A stretch of 64,000 bases of DNA from Dictyoglomus sp. (GTDB lineage Bacteria; Dictyoglomota; Dictyoglomia; Dictyoglomales; Dictyoglomaceae), in assembly GCA_025060475.1 (NCBI GenBank), contig JANXBZ010000001.1, positions 150,366 through 214,365 of the forward strand. Direction: 5' to 3'. The notes beneath the pieces were generated by a model. That model was given only the letters and a program-made list of their open reading frames with translations, searched no databases and had not been told where the DNA came from. Positions within the stretch are counted from its first letter, which is position 1. The number at the start of each line of letters is the position of its first letter. Shown in pieces: positions 51,804 to 61,218 of the stretch. A program made the translations under genes and the position numbers.

Positions 51804-53351
51804 GTGAGACTTACCTTTTTTGGTGCAGTAGGAGAGGTTACAGGATCTAATTATTTACTAGAAAATGAAAGAAAGTACCTTATTGATTGCGGTATCTTTC
51901 AAGGGAAATCTGAAAATGAAAATTCTAATCCCTTTCCTTTTGATCCCTCGGAAATATCTGCAGTATTACTAACCCATGCACATTTAGATCATTCGGGAAG
52001 AATACCCAAATTAGTTAAGGATGGCTTTAAAGGTAAAATATATGCAGTTCTTCCTACTATTGAACTTTGTGAGGTATTGTGGTTGGATACAGTAAAAATA
52101 ATGAAAGAAGAAGTAGAAAGAATAAATAGAAAAAATCAAAGATCTGGTAAACCGTTAATAGAACCATTATATACAGAAAAAGAAATTGAAATTGCCATGA
52201 AACTCTTTGAACCGGTACCTTATGATGAAATAATCGATCTAAAGGATATAAAGGTAAGATTTAGAGACTCTGCTCATATTTTGGGCTCAAGTTCCTTAGA
52301 AATTTGGGGAGATAACATAAAAATAGTATTTTCAGGAGATTTAGGTCAATGGGAAAATGTAATGGAAGGAACCCCTGCCTTAATTGAGCAGGGGGATTAT
52401 GTGATCATTGAATCCACATATGGAAATAGATTACATAAATCCTTAGAGGAAACAAGAAAAGAGTTTAAAGAAGTAGTTGAAAAAGTCATAAAGGAAAAAG
52501 GTAAGATTCTTATTCCATCCTTTGTAGTAGATAGAGCACAAAGAATTATTTATGAACTGATGCTGTTGGAAAGAGAAGGTATTATTCCTAAAGATTTTCC
52601 AATATTTTTTGATAGTCCCATGGGAAAGAAAATAACGGAAATTTATAAAAAATATACTAATCTTTTATCTCCAGACCTCCAAAAATATTTCTTAGAATCG
52701 GAAGATCCCTTCTCTCTACAAAATCTTAGTTATGTATCTTCAGTAGAAGAGTCAAAAAGTATTAATGCTATAGAATCTGGAATAATTATTGCAGGAAGTG
52801 GAATGTGTACAGGTGGAAGAATTCTTCATCATATAAAACATAATATTTGGAAGGAAAATACTCATGTAATTTTTGTAGGCTATCAAGCTCAGGGAACTCT
52901 TGGAAGAAGGCTTATTGATGGTGTTAAGAAAATACATGTGATGGGAGAAGAGTTAACAGTAAATGCAAAAATTCATACCATAAATGGATTTTCTGCTCAT
53001 GGAGATCAAAAAGATTTATTAGCTTGGGCAGACTCCTTTCAGACAAATCCTATGTTTATTATAACCCACGGAGAACCTGAATCTGCAAGGACTTTATCTC
53101 TTTTACTTAAAACTAAAGGATATGAAAGTTTAATACCTCTTATGGGGCAAAGTATTGATTTAACAAGAAGAGAAATCTATCCTGTGAAAGAAATTGTAAA
53201 ACATGAATGGCAAGAAATCATAGAGGAATTAGAAAATCAAATAAATTTAATTAAAAATAAACTTTTATTTGCTCCTTCTGATGAAACTTTAGATATATTA
53301 AAGGCAAGTTTGATTCTTCTTAAAAATATAAAGGAGATAAAAAATGATTAA
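51804..53351 (+). CDS. Beta-CASP metallo-beta-lactamase nuclease (TTHA0252/CPSF type)
   Basis: A 515-residue ribonuclease-like protein. The metallo-beta-lactamase core has LLTHAHLDHSGRIPKLVKDG, FRDSAHILGSSSLEI and VFSGDLGQ. The beta-CASP insertion spans about residues 190-390 (FVVDRAQRIIYEL, FFDSPMG, SGMCTGGRILHHIK), and INGFSAHGDQKDLLAWADS ends the C motif. Relatives cleave RNA endo- and exonucleolytically. The GTG start at 51804 has AAGGGGTG five bases upstream. Confidence 0.9.
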   Translation: MRLTFFGAVGEVTGSNYLLENERKYLIDCGIFQGKSENENSNPFPFDPSEISAVLLTHAHLDHSGRIPKLVKDGFKGKIYAVLPTIELCEVLWLDTVKIMKEEVERINRKNQRSGKPLIEPLYTEKEIEIAMKLFEPVPYDEIIDLKDIKVRFRDSAHILGSSSLEIWGDNIKIVFSGDLGQWENVMEGTPALIEQGDYVIIESTYGNRLHKSLEETRKEFKEVVEKVIKEKGKILIPSFVVDRAQRIIYELMLLEREGIIPKDFPIFFDSPMGKKITEIYKKYTNLLSPDLQKYFLESEDPFSLQNLSYVSSVEESKSINAIESGIIIAGSGMCTGGRILHHIKHNIWKENTHVIFVGYQAQGTLGRRLIDGVKKIHVMGEELTVNAKIHTINGFSAHGDQKDLLAWADSFQTNPMFIITHGEPESARTLSLLLKTKGYESLIPLMGQSIDLTRREIYPVKEIVKHEWQEIIEELENQINLIKNKLLFAPSDETLDILKASLILLKNIKEIKND

Positions 53352-54639
53352 AAAGTTACTGATAATTACACTCCTTTTATTTTCATTTTTATCGAAAGTA
53401 AAATCCCAAAATACGGGAGAATATGCTTTGTATGTTATAAAAAATCTTTGTAGTGAAAGATTCCTAGGTAGACAAGCAGGAACCTCTGAAAATGAGAAAA
53501 CAATAAATTTTATAAAAGAAGAGCTCCTAAATATAGGATTATCTTACTCTCAGATTTTTATTCAGAAATTCCCTTTAGATATTTATTTCTTGGAAGAAAA
53601 ACCAAAACTTCAAGTTTACTTCAACAAAAGAATCCTATGGGAAGGAATTTATAGAAAAAATTTTAGAGATTTATTCACAGGATCTTGGGAGATTCAAGGA
53701 AAGATCAATTTTGTCAATTACGGACTAAACCTTAATGATTATAAAGATAGTAATGGCAAAATAAGTATAGCTCAATTGGGCTATGAGAATCCTAAGGATA
53801 GATATTTAGATAGAATAGAATATAGAATTAACTTAGCTCAAAATAATTCCTCCTTAGCACTTTTTTTAATAACTGATAAAACGAAAGAATATATCGTCTC
53901 ACAAAAATCTTTATTTTTAAACGATTTTTCTTTCCCTGTTGTTTTTTTAACAACAAATTCATGGAATAACATTAAAAAATATTATTATAAAAATTCAAAT
54001 ATTGAGATAAAGTATAAGATAAAATATAGATCAGAAAAAGGAAGTTCAACAAATCTATACCTATTCATTCCTGGTAGAGAAGATAAATATATCATTATAA
54101 GTGCTCATATAGACCATGTAGGAGGAGATCCTGATGGGAGTTTCTTTCCGGGAGCCAATGATAATGCATCAGGAGTAGGAGTATTAATGGAAATTATTAG
54201 AATTATAAAAGAAAGAAATATATTACCAAAATACAATTTAATATTTTCTTTTTTTAATGGAGAAGAATATGGTTTAAAAGGTTCAAATCATTATGTTAAA
54301 AACCCTATATTCCCTTTGAATAAAACTCTATTGAATATAAACCTTGATTGTGTAGGAAGAGGAAAATATATTTACTTAGCTTACAACCACACTGCTGAAG
54401 AGTATGTAGATAGATTAAGAGAATTTAATAAAAAAATAATACCCATAGGAGAACATCATCTATTAACTCAATCAGATCAATTTAGTTTTGTAAATTTAGG
54501 AATACCTGCAATATTTATATCAAGAGCAAACGAGGATTTAAATATTCCTGATCTTCATCAAAGTACAGATACCTATGAAAAGATATCTTATCAAAATTTA
54601 GCAGAGGTGATAGACTTAATAATAAAATTTATATGTTAA
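53344..54639 (+). CDS. M28 family secreted metallopeptidase
   Basis: A 431-residue protein with a signal peptide (KKLLIITLLLFSFLSKVKS) and an M28 zinc peptidase domain. The ligands are in ISAHIDHVGGDPDGSFFPG (His), GANDNASGVGVLMEI (bridging Asp), FFNGEEYGLKGSNHYVK (catalytic Glu pair), NINLDCVGRG (Asp) and IPDLHQSTDTYEKI (His). It is an aminopeptidase-type enzyme acting outside the cytoplasm. It overlaps the nuclease gene by eight bases. Confidence 0.9.
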   Translation: MIKKLLIITLLLFSFLSKVKSQNTGEYALYVIKNLCSERFLGRQAGTSENEKTINFIKEELLNIGLSYSQIFIQKFPLDIYFLEEKPKLQVYFNKRILWEGIYRKNFRDLFTGSWEIQGKINFVNYGLNLNDYKDSNGKISIAQLGYENPKDRYLDRIEYRINLAQNNSSLALFLITDKTKEYIVSQKSLFLNDFSFPVVFLTTNSWNNIKKYYYKNSNIEIKYKIKYRSEKGSSTNLYLFIPGREDKYIIISAHIDHVGGDPDGSFFPGANDNASGVGVLMEIIRIIKERNILPKYNLIFSFFNGEEYGLKGSNHYVKNPIFPLNKTLLNINLDCVGRGKYIYLAYNHTAEEYVDRLREFNKKIIPIGEHHLLTQSDQFSFVNLGIPAIFISRANEDLNIPDLHQSTDTYEKISYQNLAEVIDLIIKFIC

Positions 54640-54658
54640 AAAGAAAGGAGAATGGACC

Positions 54659-55138
54659 ATGTTTAAGAAGATTAATATCTTTGATCTATTTGTAGTAACA
54701 GTGATAATTTTAGCAATATTAGGAATTATCTTAGTAAGGACTGGAAAGAGTCCTATTACGAAAGTTAGAGGAGAAGAAAAAGAGATTGAAGTAGACTTTA
54801 TAGTGAGAAATCTACCCTTAGTGGATCAAAACTTTATTATCCCAGGAGAAAAAGCATTTATCAGGATTAAAAATCAGCCCTTTGCGTGGGTAACAGTGAA
54901 AGATATAAAAATATACCAAAAAAAACAAATACTTCCCGACTTCAAAGGAGGATATAAAACCATTGATGATATAAACAATCCCTTTAATGTGGATTGTCTT
55001 ATTACCTTTACTGCAAAAGGATATGTAACCTCAGATTCTATAGTTTTGGGGACAAAGGTAAAAGTTGGTATGTCTATTACTATTGAGAGTTATAAAGCGG
55101 ATGTTACAGGAGTCATATCTGCAATAAGGGTGAAATGA
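54659..55138 (+). CDS. DUF4330 family membrane-anchored protein
   Basis: A 159-residue protein with one N-terminal helix (IFDLFVVTVIILAILGIILV) and a beta-rich remainder (VDFIVRNLPLVDQNFI, ITFTAKGYVTSDSIVLGTKV, IESYKADVTGVISAIRV) typical of DUF4330. Its position immediately before the O-antigen-ligase fusion, one base away, suggests a role in surface glycan export or assembly. That role is inference only. Confidence 0.75.
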   Translation: MFKKINIFDLFVVTVIILAILGIILVRTGKSPITKVRGEEKEIEVDFIVRNLPLVDQNFIIPGEKAFIRIKNQPFAWVTVKDIKIYQKKQILPDFKGGYKTIDDINNPFNVDCLITFTAKGYVTSDSIVLGTKVKVGMSITIESYKADVTGVISAIRVK

Positions 55139-55139
55139 A

Positions 55140-57473
55140 ATGAAAAACATTGAATCTCTTTGGCAAGAAAGTCTAATATTCAAAATCTTAGATAATATTG
55201 AAACTAAAATAAAAAGATTTTTTGAACCCATTATATCTTCGTCCTTTATATTTCCTTGGCTAGATTTTGTTTTGGAACATTTTTTATATATTTTTCTGTT
55301 TTTGCTTCCCTTTTTATCAACCGAGAAAATTGCTCTTTTGAGTTTTATTGCCTTTATCTTATGGTTTATAATTACTTTTTTATCTCCTGAAAAAAGATTT
55401 TTTAAAAATTTAGATAGATTTTCCCTTTTATTTTTTATCTTTTTAGGAATAAATATTTATGCAACTGCTTTTTCTCCATATCTTTACTCTGCTATAAAGG
55501 GATTAACAAAATTATTAGTTTATTTTGCAATCTTCTTTATATTTAAAGATGTCTTTGATGTTTCAAGACAAAAAAAAGCAATTATCTTTTTACTTTTATC
55601 TACCTTTATACTTTCCATATATTGCTTATATCAATGGATTATTAAAGTTCCCCAGTTAGCAGGATGGGAAGATCCAGAGTTAATAGCAGAAGGAGTAACA
55701 AGAGTATATGGAACTCTCCAAAATCCGAATCTTTTAGGTGGATATTTAATTTCAGTTTTTCCCTTCCTTTTTTCTGCGTTAATATTTTATAACTTTAAAT
55801 CCTTTATATCCTTAACAATAATTATTTCTGCTCTTTCAATAATATGGACATATTCTCGTGGTGCATATTTGGGATTTTTAGGATCTCTTGGAATTCTATT
55901 TAGTGGAATCTTCTTATACTTCTGGCAAAAAAACAAAAATATAAGAAAAAAGCTTGTCTTTATATATTTAATCATTATTTCTATGGCAATCGGACTATTC
56001 TTTTCATCGGATTATTTTAGAGCAAGAGTTTTTTCAATGTTCACCCTTTGGGGACATACCTCTAATGCCACAAGAGTTATGATTTGGAAGAGTTCTTTTA
56101 AAATATTTAAAGACTTTTTCTTAACAGGAATTGGCTTAGGAAACGATGTTTTTCGTCAAGTTTATGCCTTCTATATGGAGCCAAAATATACAGCCTTAGC
56201 TTCTTATAACTTATTTTTAGAATTAGCTATAGAAGGAAGCATTTTTTCTTTGATAGTATTTTTAATAATGATATACACTTTAATTAGAATCTTTATTACT
56301 TCTTTTTCCAATTGGGATTTTACAAGAAAGATAATAGGAATTTCTTCTTTATCCTCTATAATTGCACCTTTATTTCATGGGCTTGTAGATACTATATGGT
56401 ATAGACCTTACCCCCAAATAATTTTTTGGCTTGCTTGTGCTTTTCTTCTAAATTTAAACAATCCAGACAAGGATAAAAAGGTTCTTGCTTTTAATTTAGG
56501 AGGATTAGGAGATCAAGTATTGTTTTTACCTGTTCTCAAAAGATTAAAGGAGAAGTTTAAAAGAGTAAAAATCATAACTGAATCAAGGGGTAAAGATATT
56601 TTAGAAATAGCAGGATACGAAGTTGAAGAATTTAATCCTAAAAATAAGTTAAACCTTTGGGAAACTTTTAAGCTTTTGACTAAATTAAGAAAAGAAAAAT
56701 ATAGTATTACTGTTTCTTCAGGAAAATCCCCTTTTATACCGATATTTATGTATCTGACGGGCGCAGAAGAAAGAGTAGGATATAAAGAAAATCCTTTAAG
56801 TTTTTTATATACCCACAAGGCATCTTCAAAAAGAAATGAATATATGGGAAAGGTTCATTATAGACTAATAAAAGCTCTGGGTATAGACGAAGATTTTTCT
56901 CTTCCCAAGATCTCTCCAACTGAGGAAAATAAAAAGCTTGTAGAAAAAAAACTAAATAAATTGGGATTAAGTCCCTTTAATTATGTTCTAATACATCCGG
57001 GAATCAGTGAAATGAGCATAAAGAGAGGAATTGATAGAAGGTGGGAAAATAAAAAATGGAAGGAACTTTGTGAAAGGCTTAAAGAAGAGAATATTCCCTT
57101 TATAATAACTATTGGGCCCGATGAGAAAGAGATAGAAAATTCTTTAAAGAATTTAATTTTTGATGGAATATTTATAACTCCAAAATCTCTTCAAGAATTT
57201 CTTTCTTTAATATACTTTTGTAAAATTATGATTTGCCTAGATTCTGCACCATTACATTTAGGAGTTATCTTGAATAAACCCTTAATTGCCCTCTTTGGTC
57301 CTACAAATCCTAAAGAAATAGTTCCTGAAAATGATCTTTTTCAAGTAGTAAAGACAAATCTTTCTTGTCAACCTTGCCTTTGGGAAAAAAGAAAAAAAGT
57401 TTGTGATACTTTGGACTGTATGAAACATCTTACAGTAGATGATGTATGGAAAAAAGTTAAATTACTTATATAA
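55140..57473 (+). CDS. O-antigen ligase/polymerase fused to GT9 heptosyltransferase-like domain
   Basis: A 777-residue fusion. Residues 30-440 are a Wzy/WaaL-type membrane protein with about ten or more helices and the conserved periplasmic pattern TRVYGTLQNPNLLGGYLISV and TWSRG-like IWTYSRGAYLGFLGS. Residues about 445-777 are a GT9 domain: VLAFNLGGLGDQVLFLPVLK, then VRIHPG-type YVLIHPGISEMS, PLHLGVILNKPLIALFGPTN and LSCQPCLWEKRKKVCDTLDC. The fusion joins polymer ligation and heptose/sugar transfer. The 3' end overlaps the convergent HldE2-like gene by 12 bases. Confidence 0.85.
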   Translation: MKNIESLWQESLIFKILDNIETKIKRFFEPIISSSFIFPWLDFVLEHFLYIFLFLLPFLSTEKIALLSFIAFILWFIITFLSPEKRFFKNLDRFSLLFFIFLGINIYATAFSPYLYSAIKGLTKLLVYFAIFFIFKDVFDVSRQKKAIIFLLLSTFILSIYCLYQWIIKVPQLAGWEDPELIAEGVTRVYGTLQNPNLLGGYLISVFPFLFSALIFYNFKSFISLTIIISALSIIWTYSRGAYLGFLGSLGILFSGIFLYFWQKNKNIRKKLVFIYLIIISMAIGLFFSSDYFRARVFSMFTLWGHTSNATRVMIWKSSFKIFKDFFLTGIGLGNDVFRQVYAFYMEPKYTALASYNLFLELAIEGSIFSLIVFLIMIYTLIRIFITSFSNWDFTRKIIGISSLSSIIAPLFHGLVDTIWYRPYPQIIFWLACAFLLNLNNPDKDKKVLAFNLGGLGDQVLFLPVLKRLKEKFKRVKIITESRGKDILEIAGYEVEEFNPKNKLNLWETFKLLTKLRKEKYSITVSSGKSPFIPIFMYLTGAEERVGYKENPLSFLYTHKASSKRNEYMGKVHYRLIKALGIDEDFSLPKISPTEENKKLVEKKLNKLGLSPFNYVLIHPGISEMSIKRGIDRRWENKKWKELCERLKEENIPFIITIGPDEKEIENSLKNLIFDGIFITPKSLQEFLSLIYFCKIMICLDSAPLHLGVILNKPLIALFGPTNPKEIVPENDLFQVVKTNLSCQPCLWEKRKKVCDTLDCMKHLTVDDVWKKVKLLI

Positions 57474-57953
57474 TTTTAATATTTTTTCAATAATTTTTGT
57501 TGTTGAAAATCCTTCGAGAAGAGGAAAAATAAAAACTTTCCCTCCATAATCTTCAACAATTTTTGCTTCAGGAAGATCCTCTATTTTGTAATCTCCGCCT
57601 TTTACATGGATATCTGGCTTTAGTTCAGAAATTAAATTTTCTGGAGTCTTCTCATCAAAGAGAACTACATAGTCTACAACTTCTAAAGAAGAAATTATTC
57701 TTAAACGAGATTTCTCGTCAAGAATTAACTTCTTTTCTCCCTTAATTTCTTTTACTGAATTATCACTATTTATTCCTACAATAAGAATGTCACCTAAGCT
57801 CTTTGCTTTTTCCAAAATCTCAATATGACCAGGATGGAGAAGTTCAAAGCATCCATTAGTAAAAACTATTATTTTCCCCTGCTTTTTTAAGTTTTCTATT
57901 ATTTTCTTAAGCTCTATTTTATTCTTTATCTTTCTTAAAGAATATCCATCCAT
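57462..57953 (-). CDS. hldE2: D-glycero-beta-D-manno-heptose-1-phosphate adenylyltransferase (HldE2/RfaE2)
   Basis: A 163-residue cytidylyltransferase-fold enzyme: VFTNGCFELLHPGHIEILEK (HxGH), LGDILIVGINSDNSVKEIKG, and LDEKSRLRIISSLEVVDYVV. It makes ADP-D,D-heptose from heptose 1-phosphate and ATP. An N-terminal 35-base overlap with the kinase gene replaces the fused HldE found in enterobacteria, so the two domains are separate genes here. The VFDEKTPENLISELKPDI-like stretch closes the domain. Confidence 0.88.
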   Translation of the reverse strand: MDGYSLRKIKNKIELKKIIENLKKQGKIIVFTNGCFELLHPGHIEILEKAKSLGDILIVGINSDNSVKEIKGEKKLILDEKSRLRIISSLEVVDYVVLFDEKTPENLISELKPDIHVKGGDYKIEDLPEAKIVEDYGGKVFIFPLLEGFSTTKIIEKILKLYK

Positions 57954-58932
57954 CTCTAAGTTCTATACTTTCAGGAATTATAGAAATAAGTTCCTTAGGG
58001 GTTACAGTAGCAGTCCCTAACTTTCTAACTGTTATACTAGCAGAAAAGTTGGATAAAAGCGCAGACTCTAATAAACTTCCTCCTCCTGCTAGAGCCAAGG
58101 AAAGAGTTGCCACAACAGTGTCTCCTGCACCAGTAACATCTCTCACCTGAGAAGAGAGAGCAGGTATAAATATTTGAGATTTAGGTTCGAAAAGAAACAT
58201 TCCTTTCTCTCCTCGGGTAATTAAAATCCCTTCCCCCTCAGTAATATCCCATAATTTCTTGGCACAAGAAAATATGTCAAAACTATCTTCCATATTAACC
58301 GCAATCTGGGCCTCTTTTTCATTAGGTGTAATAAGATTTGCTCCTTTATATTTTTTATAATCCCTTCCTTTAGGATCTATTATTACTTTTTTTCCTTTAC
58401 TTTTTATTAAAGTTATAACTTCAGAGGTTAATTTGGGAGTTAAAACACCCTTAGCGTAATCTGAAAGCACAAATATATCTATCTCGTTAATACAATCTTC
58501 TATATTTTGAAAAATAATCTCTTCTATCTCTTCAGATATAAAATCCTTTACCTCTCTATCCACTCTTACCACTTGTTGATTTAAGGCTATAATCCTTGTT
58601 TTTTGAGTTGTAGGTCTATTTCTATCTAAATAAAGTTTGCTAAAAATTCCCTTTTCTCTAAGAAGGCTTATTATCTTTTCCCCTCCACTGTCTTTTCCAA
58701 TTACTCCGAAAAGAATTGGTTCCCCTAAAAGACTTTTTATATTATTTGCTACATTACTTGCTCCCCCTAAAAGAGAATATTCTTCTTCCACTTCCACAAT
58801 AGGAACAGGAGCTTCAGGAGATATTCTTGATACTCTTCCTATAATATACTCATCTAACATTATATCTCCTAAAATTCCTACCCTTTTTCCTTTCCAATTG
58901 TCAATAATTTTTAAAAGATATTCTCTATTCAT
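57919..58932 (-). CDS. hldE1: D-glycero-beta-D-manno-heptose-7-phosphate kinase (HldE1/RfaE1)
   Basis: A PfkB/ribokinase-family kinase of about 337 residues: GILGDIMLDEYIIGRVSRIS, PEAPVPIVEVEEEYSLLGGA, NVANNI, then the anion hole/catalytic DVTGAGDTVVATLSLAL (Asp base). It phosphorylates heptose 7-phosphate at C1. ATG 58932 is chosen because GAAAGGAGAA precedes it. A start at 58965 would sit inside the GmhA-GmhB gene. It overlaps that stop by eight bases. Confidence 0.88.
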   Translation of the reverse strand: MNREYLLKIIDNWKGKRVGILGDIMLDEYIIGRVSRISPEAPVPIVEVEEEYSLLGGASNVANNIKSLLGEPILFGVIGKDSGGEKIISLLREKGIFSKLYLDRNRPTTQKTRIIALNQQVVRVDREVKDFISEEIEEIIFQNIEDCINEIDIFVLSDYAKGVLTPKLTSEVITLIKSKGKKVIIDPKGRDYKKYKGANLITPNEKEAQIAVNMEDSFDIFSCAKKLWDITEGEGILITRGEKGMFLFEPKSQIFIPALSSQVRDVTGAGDTVVATLSLALAGGGSLLESALLSNFSASITVRKLGTATVTPKELISIIPESIELRDGWIFFKKDKE

Positions 58933-60010
58933 TCTCTTTCTCCTTTGAAAGAATCCATTCCGCACTTTCTAAGAGATCTTTAGCATAAAAATCAGGAATA
59001 ACATTAGAAAAGGTTTTTCCAATTAAAATAGTTTTGCATCCTACCCTTTTACCTGCTAAAACGTCTGATTCTTTATCACCTATGATATAAGATTTACTTA
59101 AATCAATGTTCCAGTCTTTTTGAGCTTGTAAAAGCATGCCAGTGTTAGGTTTTCTGCAATCTCCTTCGATATAAGGACAATAATAGAAATCATCAATGTA
59201 TATTCCTTCCCTTGCTAAAGCTAAATAAAGATAATTATTAAATTTTTCTACATCTTTTTCTGTATAATATCCCCTTTCTACTCCGGACTGATTTGTTACT
59301 ACAATAAGTAAAAATTTACCTTGTAAAAGTTTTAAACCATCTACAACTTTTGGTAATATAACCAGATCTTCTATTTTATACGTATATCCTTTATCTTCAT
59401 TTAAAGTTCCATCTCTATCTAAAAAAACTGCTTTCTTTTTAGAACTAAATAAATATTCCTCAACTAAATCACATAGTATATGACCGATAGTAATATGAGC
59501 TTCTTGAATATGAGGTGTCATATGAAAGGGAACCGTTATATTTATATCAGAAATTCTCGCCATCTCCCCTCCATCTCTTCCTGAAAGAGAAATTACTATG
59601 GCACCTAATTCCTTTGCTTTTTTCAGAGCTCTAACTACACTTGGAGAACTTCCAGAAGTGCTTATTCCTATAACCACATCTTTTTCCTGAACCATTGATT
59701 CCACTTGTCTTTCAAAGACCATATCATAGCCATAATCATTGGATATTGCGGTAATGATTGATGAATTAGTGGTTAAAGAGATAGCAGGAAGAGATTTTCT
59801 TTCTTTTAAAAATCTACCCACTAATTCTCCTGCAATATGCTGTGCATCTCCAGCACTTCCTCCATTTCCAAAGAGAATAACCTTTCTTTTATTCTCATAA
59901 GCGGAAACTATAGTTTTTGCAGATTTTTCGATTTCTTCTATAAGGGTTTCTTCTACAAGCTCTATGACCCTTTTATGTTCTCTCAATCTTGCTTTTATTC
60001 TATCCTCCAT
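58925..60010 (-). CDS. GmhA-GmhB fusion: sedoheptulose-7-phosphate isomerase plus heptose bisphosphate phosphatase
   Basis: A 361-residue fusion. Residues 1-188 are a SIS isomerase (VILFGNGGSAGDAQHIAGEL, VVIGISTSGSSPSVVRALKK, PHIQEAHITIGHILCDLVEE). Residues about 190-361 are a HAD phosphatase (AVFLDRDGTLNEDKGYTYKI, LIVVTNQSGVERGYYTEKD, CRKPNTGMLLQAQKDW, SYIIGDKESDVLAGKRVG). The two catalyse sedoheptulose 7-phosphate to heptose 7-phosphate and removal of the 7-phosphate after HldE1. It is the first gene of the three-gene ADP-heptose operon. Confidence 0.9.
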   Translation of the reverse strand: MEDRIKARLREHKRVIELVEETLIEEIEKSAKTIVSAYENKRKVILFGNGGSAGDAQHIAGELVGRFLKERKSLPAISLTTNSSIITAISNDYGYDMVFERQVESMVQEKDVVIGISTSGSSPSVVRALKKAKELGAIVISLSGRDGGEMARISDINITVPFHMTPHIQEAHITIGHILCDLVEEYLFSSKKKAVFLDRDGTLNEDKGYTYKIEDLVILPKVVDGLKLLQGKFLLIVVTNQSGVERGYYTEKDVEKFNNYLYLALAREGIYIDDFYYCPYIEGDCRKPNTGMLLQAQKDWNIDLSKSYIIGDKESDVLAGKRVGCKTILIGKTFSNVIPDFYAKDLLESAEWILSKEKENE

Positions 60011-60047
60011 TATTTATCTCGCTCCTCCTTATAAATTCTCAATAAAG

Positions 60048-60056
60048 ATTATATCA
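60048..60056 (-). promoter_or_regulatory. Extended -10 promoter of heptose operon
   Basis: Minus strand TGATATAAT (60048-60056) is an extended -10, about 38 bases before the GmhA-GmhB ATG, which has an AAGGAGGAG ribosome site. Confidence 0.5.
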
Positions 60057-60092
60057 AAGGATGAATTTTAAAAAAATTTAATCTTTTTTTAA

Positions 60093-60120
60093 TTGTTATT
60101 TAACATTTAAATTCTAAAAT
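60093..60120 (+). promoter_or_regulatory. Promoter of pst operon
   Basis: TTGTTA (60093-60098), a 16-base spacer with a TTAACA stretch, then TAAAAT (60115-60120). The leader that follows holds an isolated AAAGGAGGTGA ribosome-site sequence near 60139-60149 and, about 60 bases later, the real GGGAGGG site of pstS. No certain Pho box was seen. Confidence 0.4.
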
Positions 60121-60207
60121 ATAAAATGAAAAATAAGGAAAGGAGGTGACAAAAGAAAAAATTTTACAATCTTCATAATAAAAATATTTCTTCAGGGAGG
60201 GTATAAA

Positions 60208-61218
60208 ATGCTTAAGAAAATATTTTTAATTCTAAGTTTGATTTTGATTCCAGTTTTTGCTCAGGTTACTCTTACAGGTGCAGGTGCCACCTTTCCATAT
60301 CCTCTATATTCCCGTTGGTTTTATGATTTTGAAAAAGAAACAGGAATAAAAATAAACTATCAAGCGGTAGGAAGTGGTGCAGGAATTCAACAAATAAAAG
60401 CAGGCACTGTAGACTTTGGAGCAACCGATGCTCTTCTTACTGGAAAGGAACAGGAAGAGTCAGGACTAATTATGATACCAACTGTAGCAGGAGCAGTAGC
60501 AATAATTTATAATCTTCCAGGAATAGGAAAGGGATTAAAATTAACAAGAGAATTAATAGCGGATATCTATCTAGGAAAGGTAAAAAAATGGAGTGATCCT
60601 AAAATTACAGTGATAAATAAAGATTTAAAAATTCCTGATCTTCCTATAGTAGTTGTAAGAAGAGCGGATGCCAGTGGAACCACTGCAATATTTACAGAAT
60701 TTCTATCTAAAGTAAGTCAAGAATGGAAAGAAAAAGTTGGTTCAGGAACCTCTGTTAATTGGCCTGTGGGAATAGGAGGAAGAGGAAACGCAGGAGTTGC
60801 AGGATATGTTCAAAATACGGTAGGAGCTATAGGATACGTGGAATTAGCTTATGCAGAGCAAAATAATATACCTTATGCTCAGATTAGAAATAAACTAAAT
60901 AATTATGTTTATCCTACAATAGAAACTGTAAAATCTGCTGCAAGTTTTTACAAAATTCCAGAGGATTTTTATGTTTACATAGTTGACGCACCAGGAAGAA
61001 ATAGTTATCCTATAGCAGGATATACTTTCTTACTTATAAGAAAGGAGCAAAAGGATCTAGAAAAAGCAAAAGCTTTAATAAAGTTTATTAAATGGGCCTA
61101 TGAAAAAGGAGATAAATCTGCAGAAGAATTATTATATGTACCATTACCAGAAAGAGTTAAAAAAGAAGCCTTAAAGAGACTTAAATATTTAACATATATG
61201 GGGAAACCTATTGAATGA
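60208..61218 (+). CDS. pstS: Phosphate ABC transporter substrate-binding protein
   Basis: A 336-residue secreted binding protein. Signal peptide KKIFLILSLILIPVFAQ, then the PstS signatures LTGAGATFPYPLYSRWFYDF, VGSGAGIQQIKAGTVDFGAT, VRRADASGTTAIFTEFLSK and PVGIGGRGNAGVAGYVQNTV. It captures inorganic phosphate for the PstCAB transporter, encoded directly after it with short overlaps. The GGGAGGGTATAAA stretch before the ATG is the ribosome site. Confidence 0.93.
   Translation: MLKKIFLILSLILIPVFAQVTLTGAGATFPYPLYSRWFYDFEKETGIKINYQAVGSGAGIQQIKAGTVDFGATDALLTGKEQEESGLIMIPTVAGAVAIIYNLPGIGKGLKLTRELIADIYLGKVKKWSDPKITVINKDLKIPDLPIVVVRRADASGTTAIFTEFLSKVSQEWKEKVGSGTSVNWPVGIGGRGNAGVAGYVQNTVGAIGYVELAYAEQNNIPYAQIRNKLNNYVYPTIETVKSAASFYKIPEDFYVYIVDAPGRNSYPIAGYTFLLIRKEQKDLEKAKALIKFIKWAYEKGDKSAEELLYVPLPERVKKEALKRLKYLTYMGKPIE

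Noticed and set aside
60093..60207. Pho box upstream of pstS
   Set aside because: Only a single loose TTAACA-like element is seen, not the repeated box pattern.
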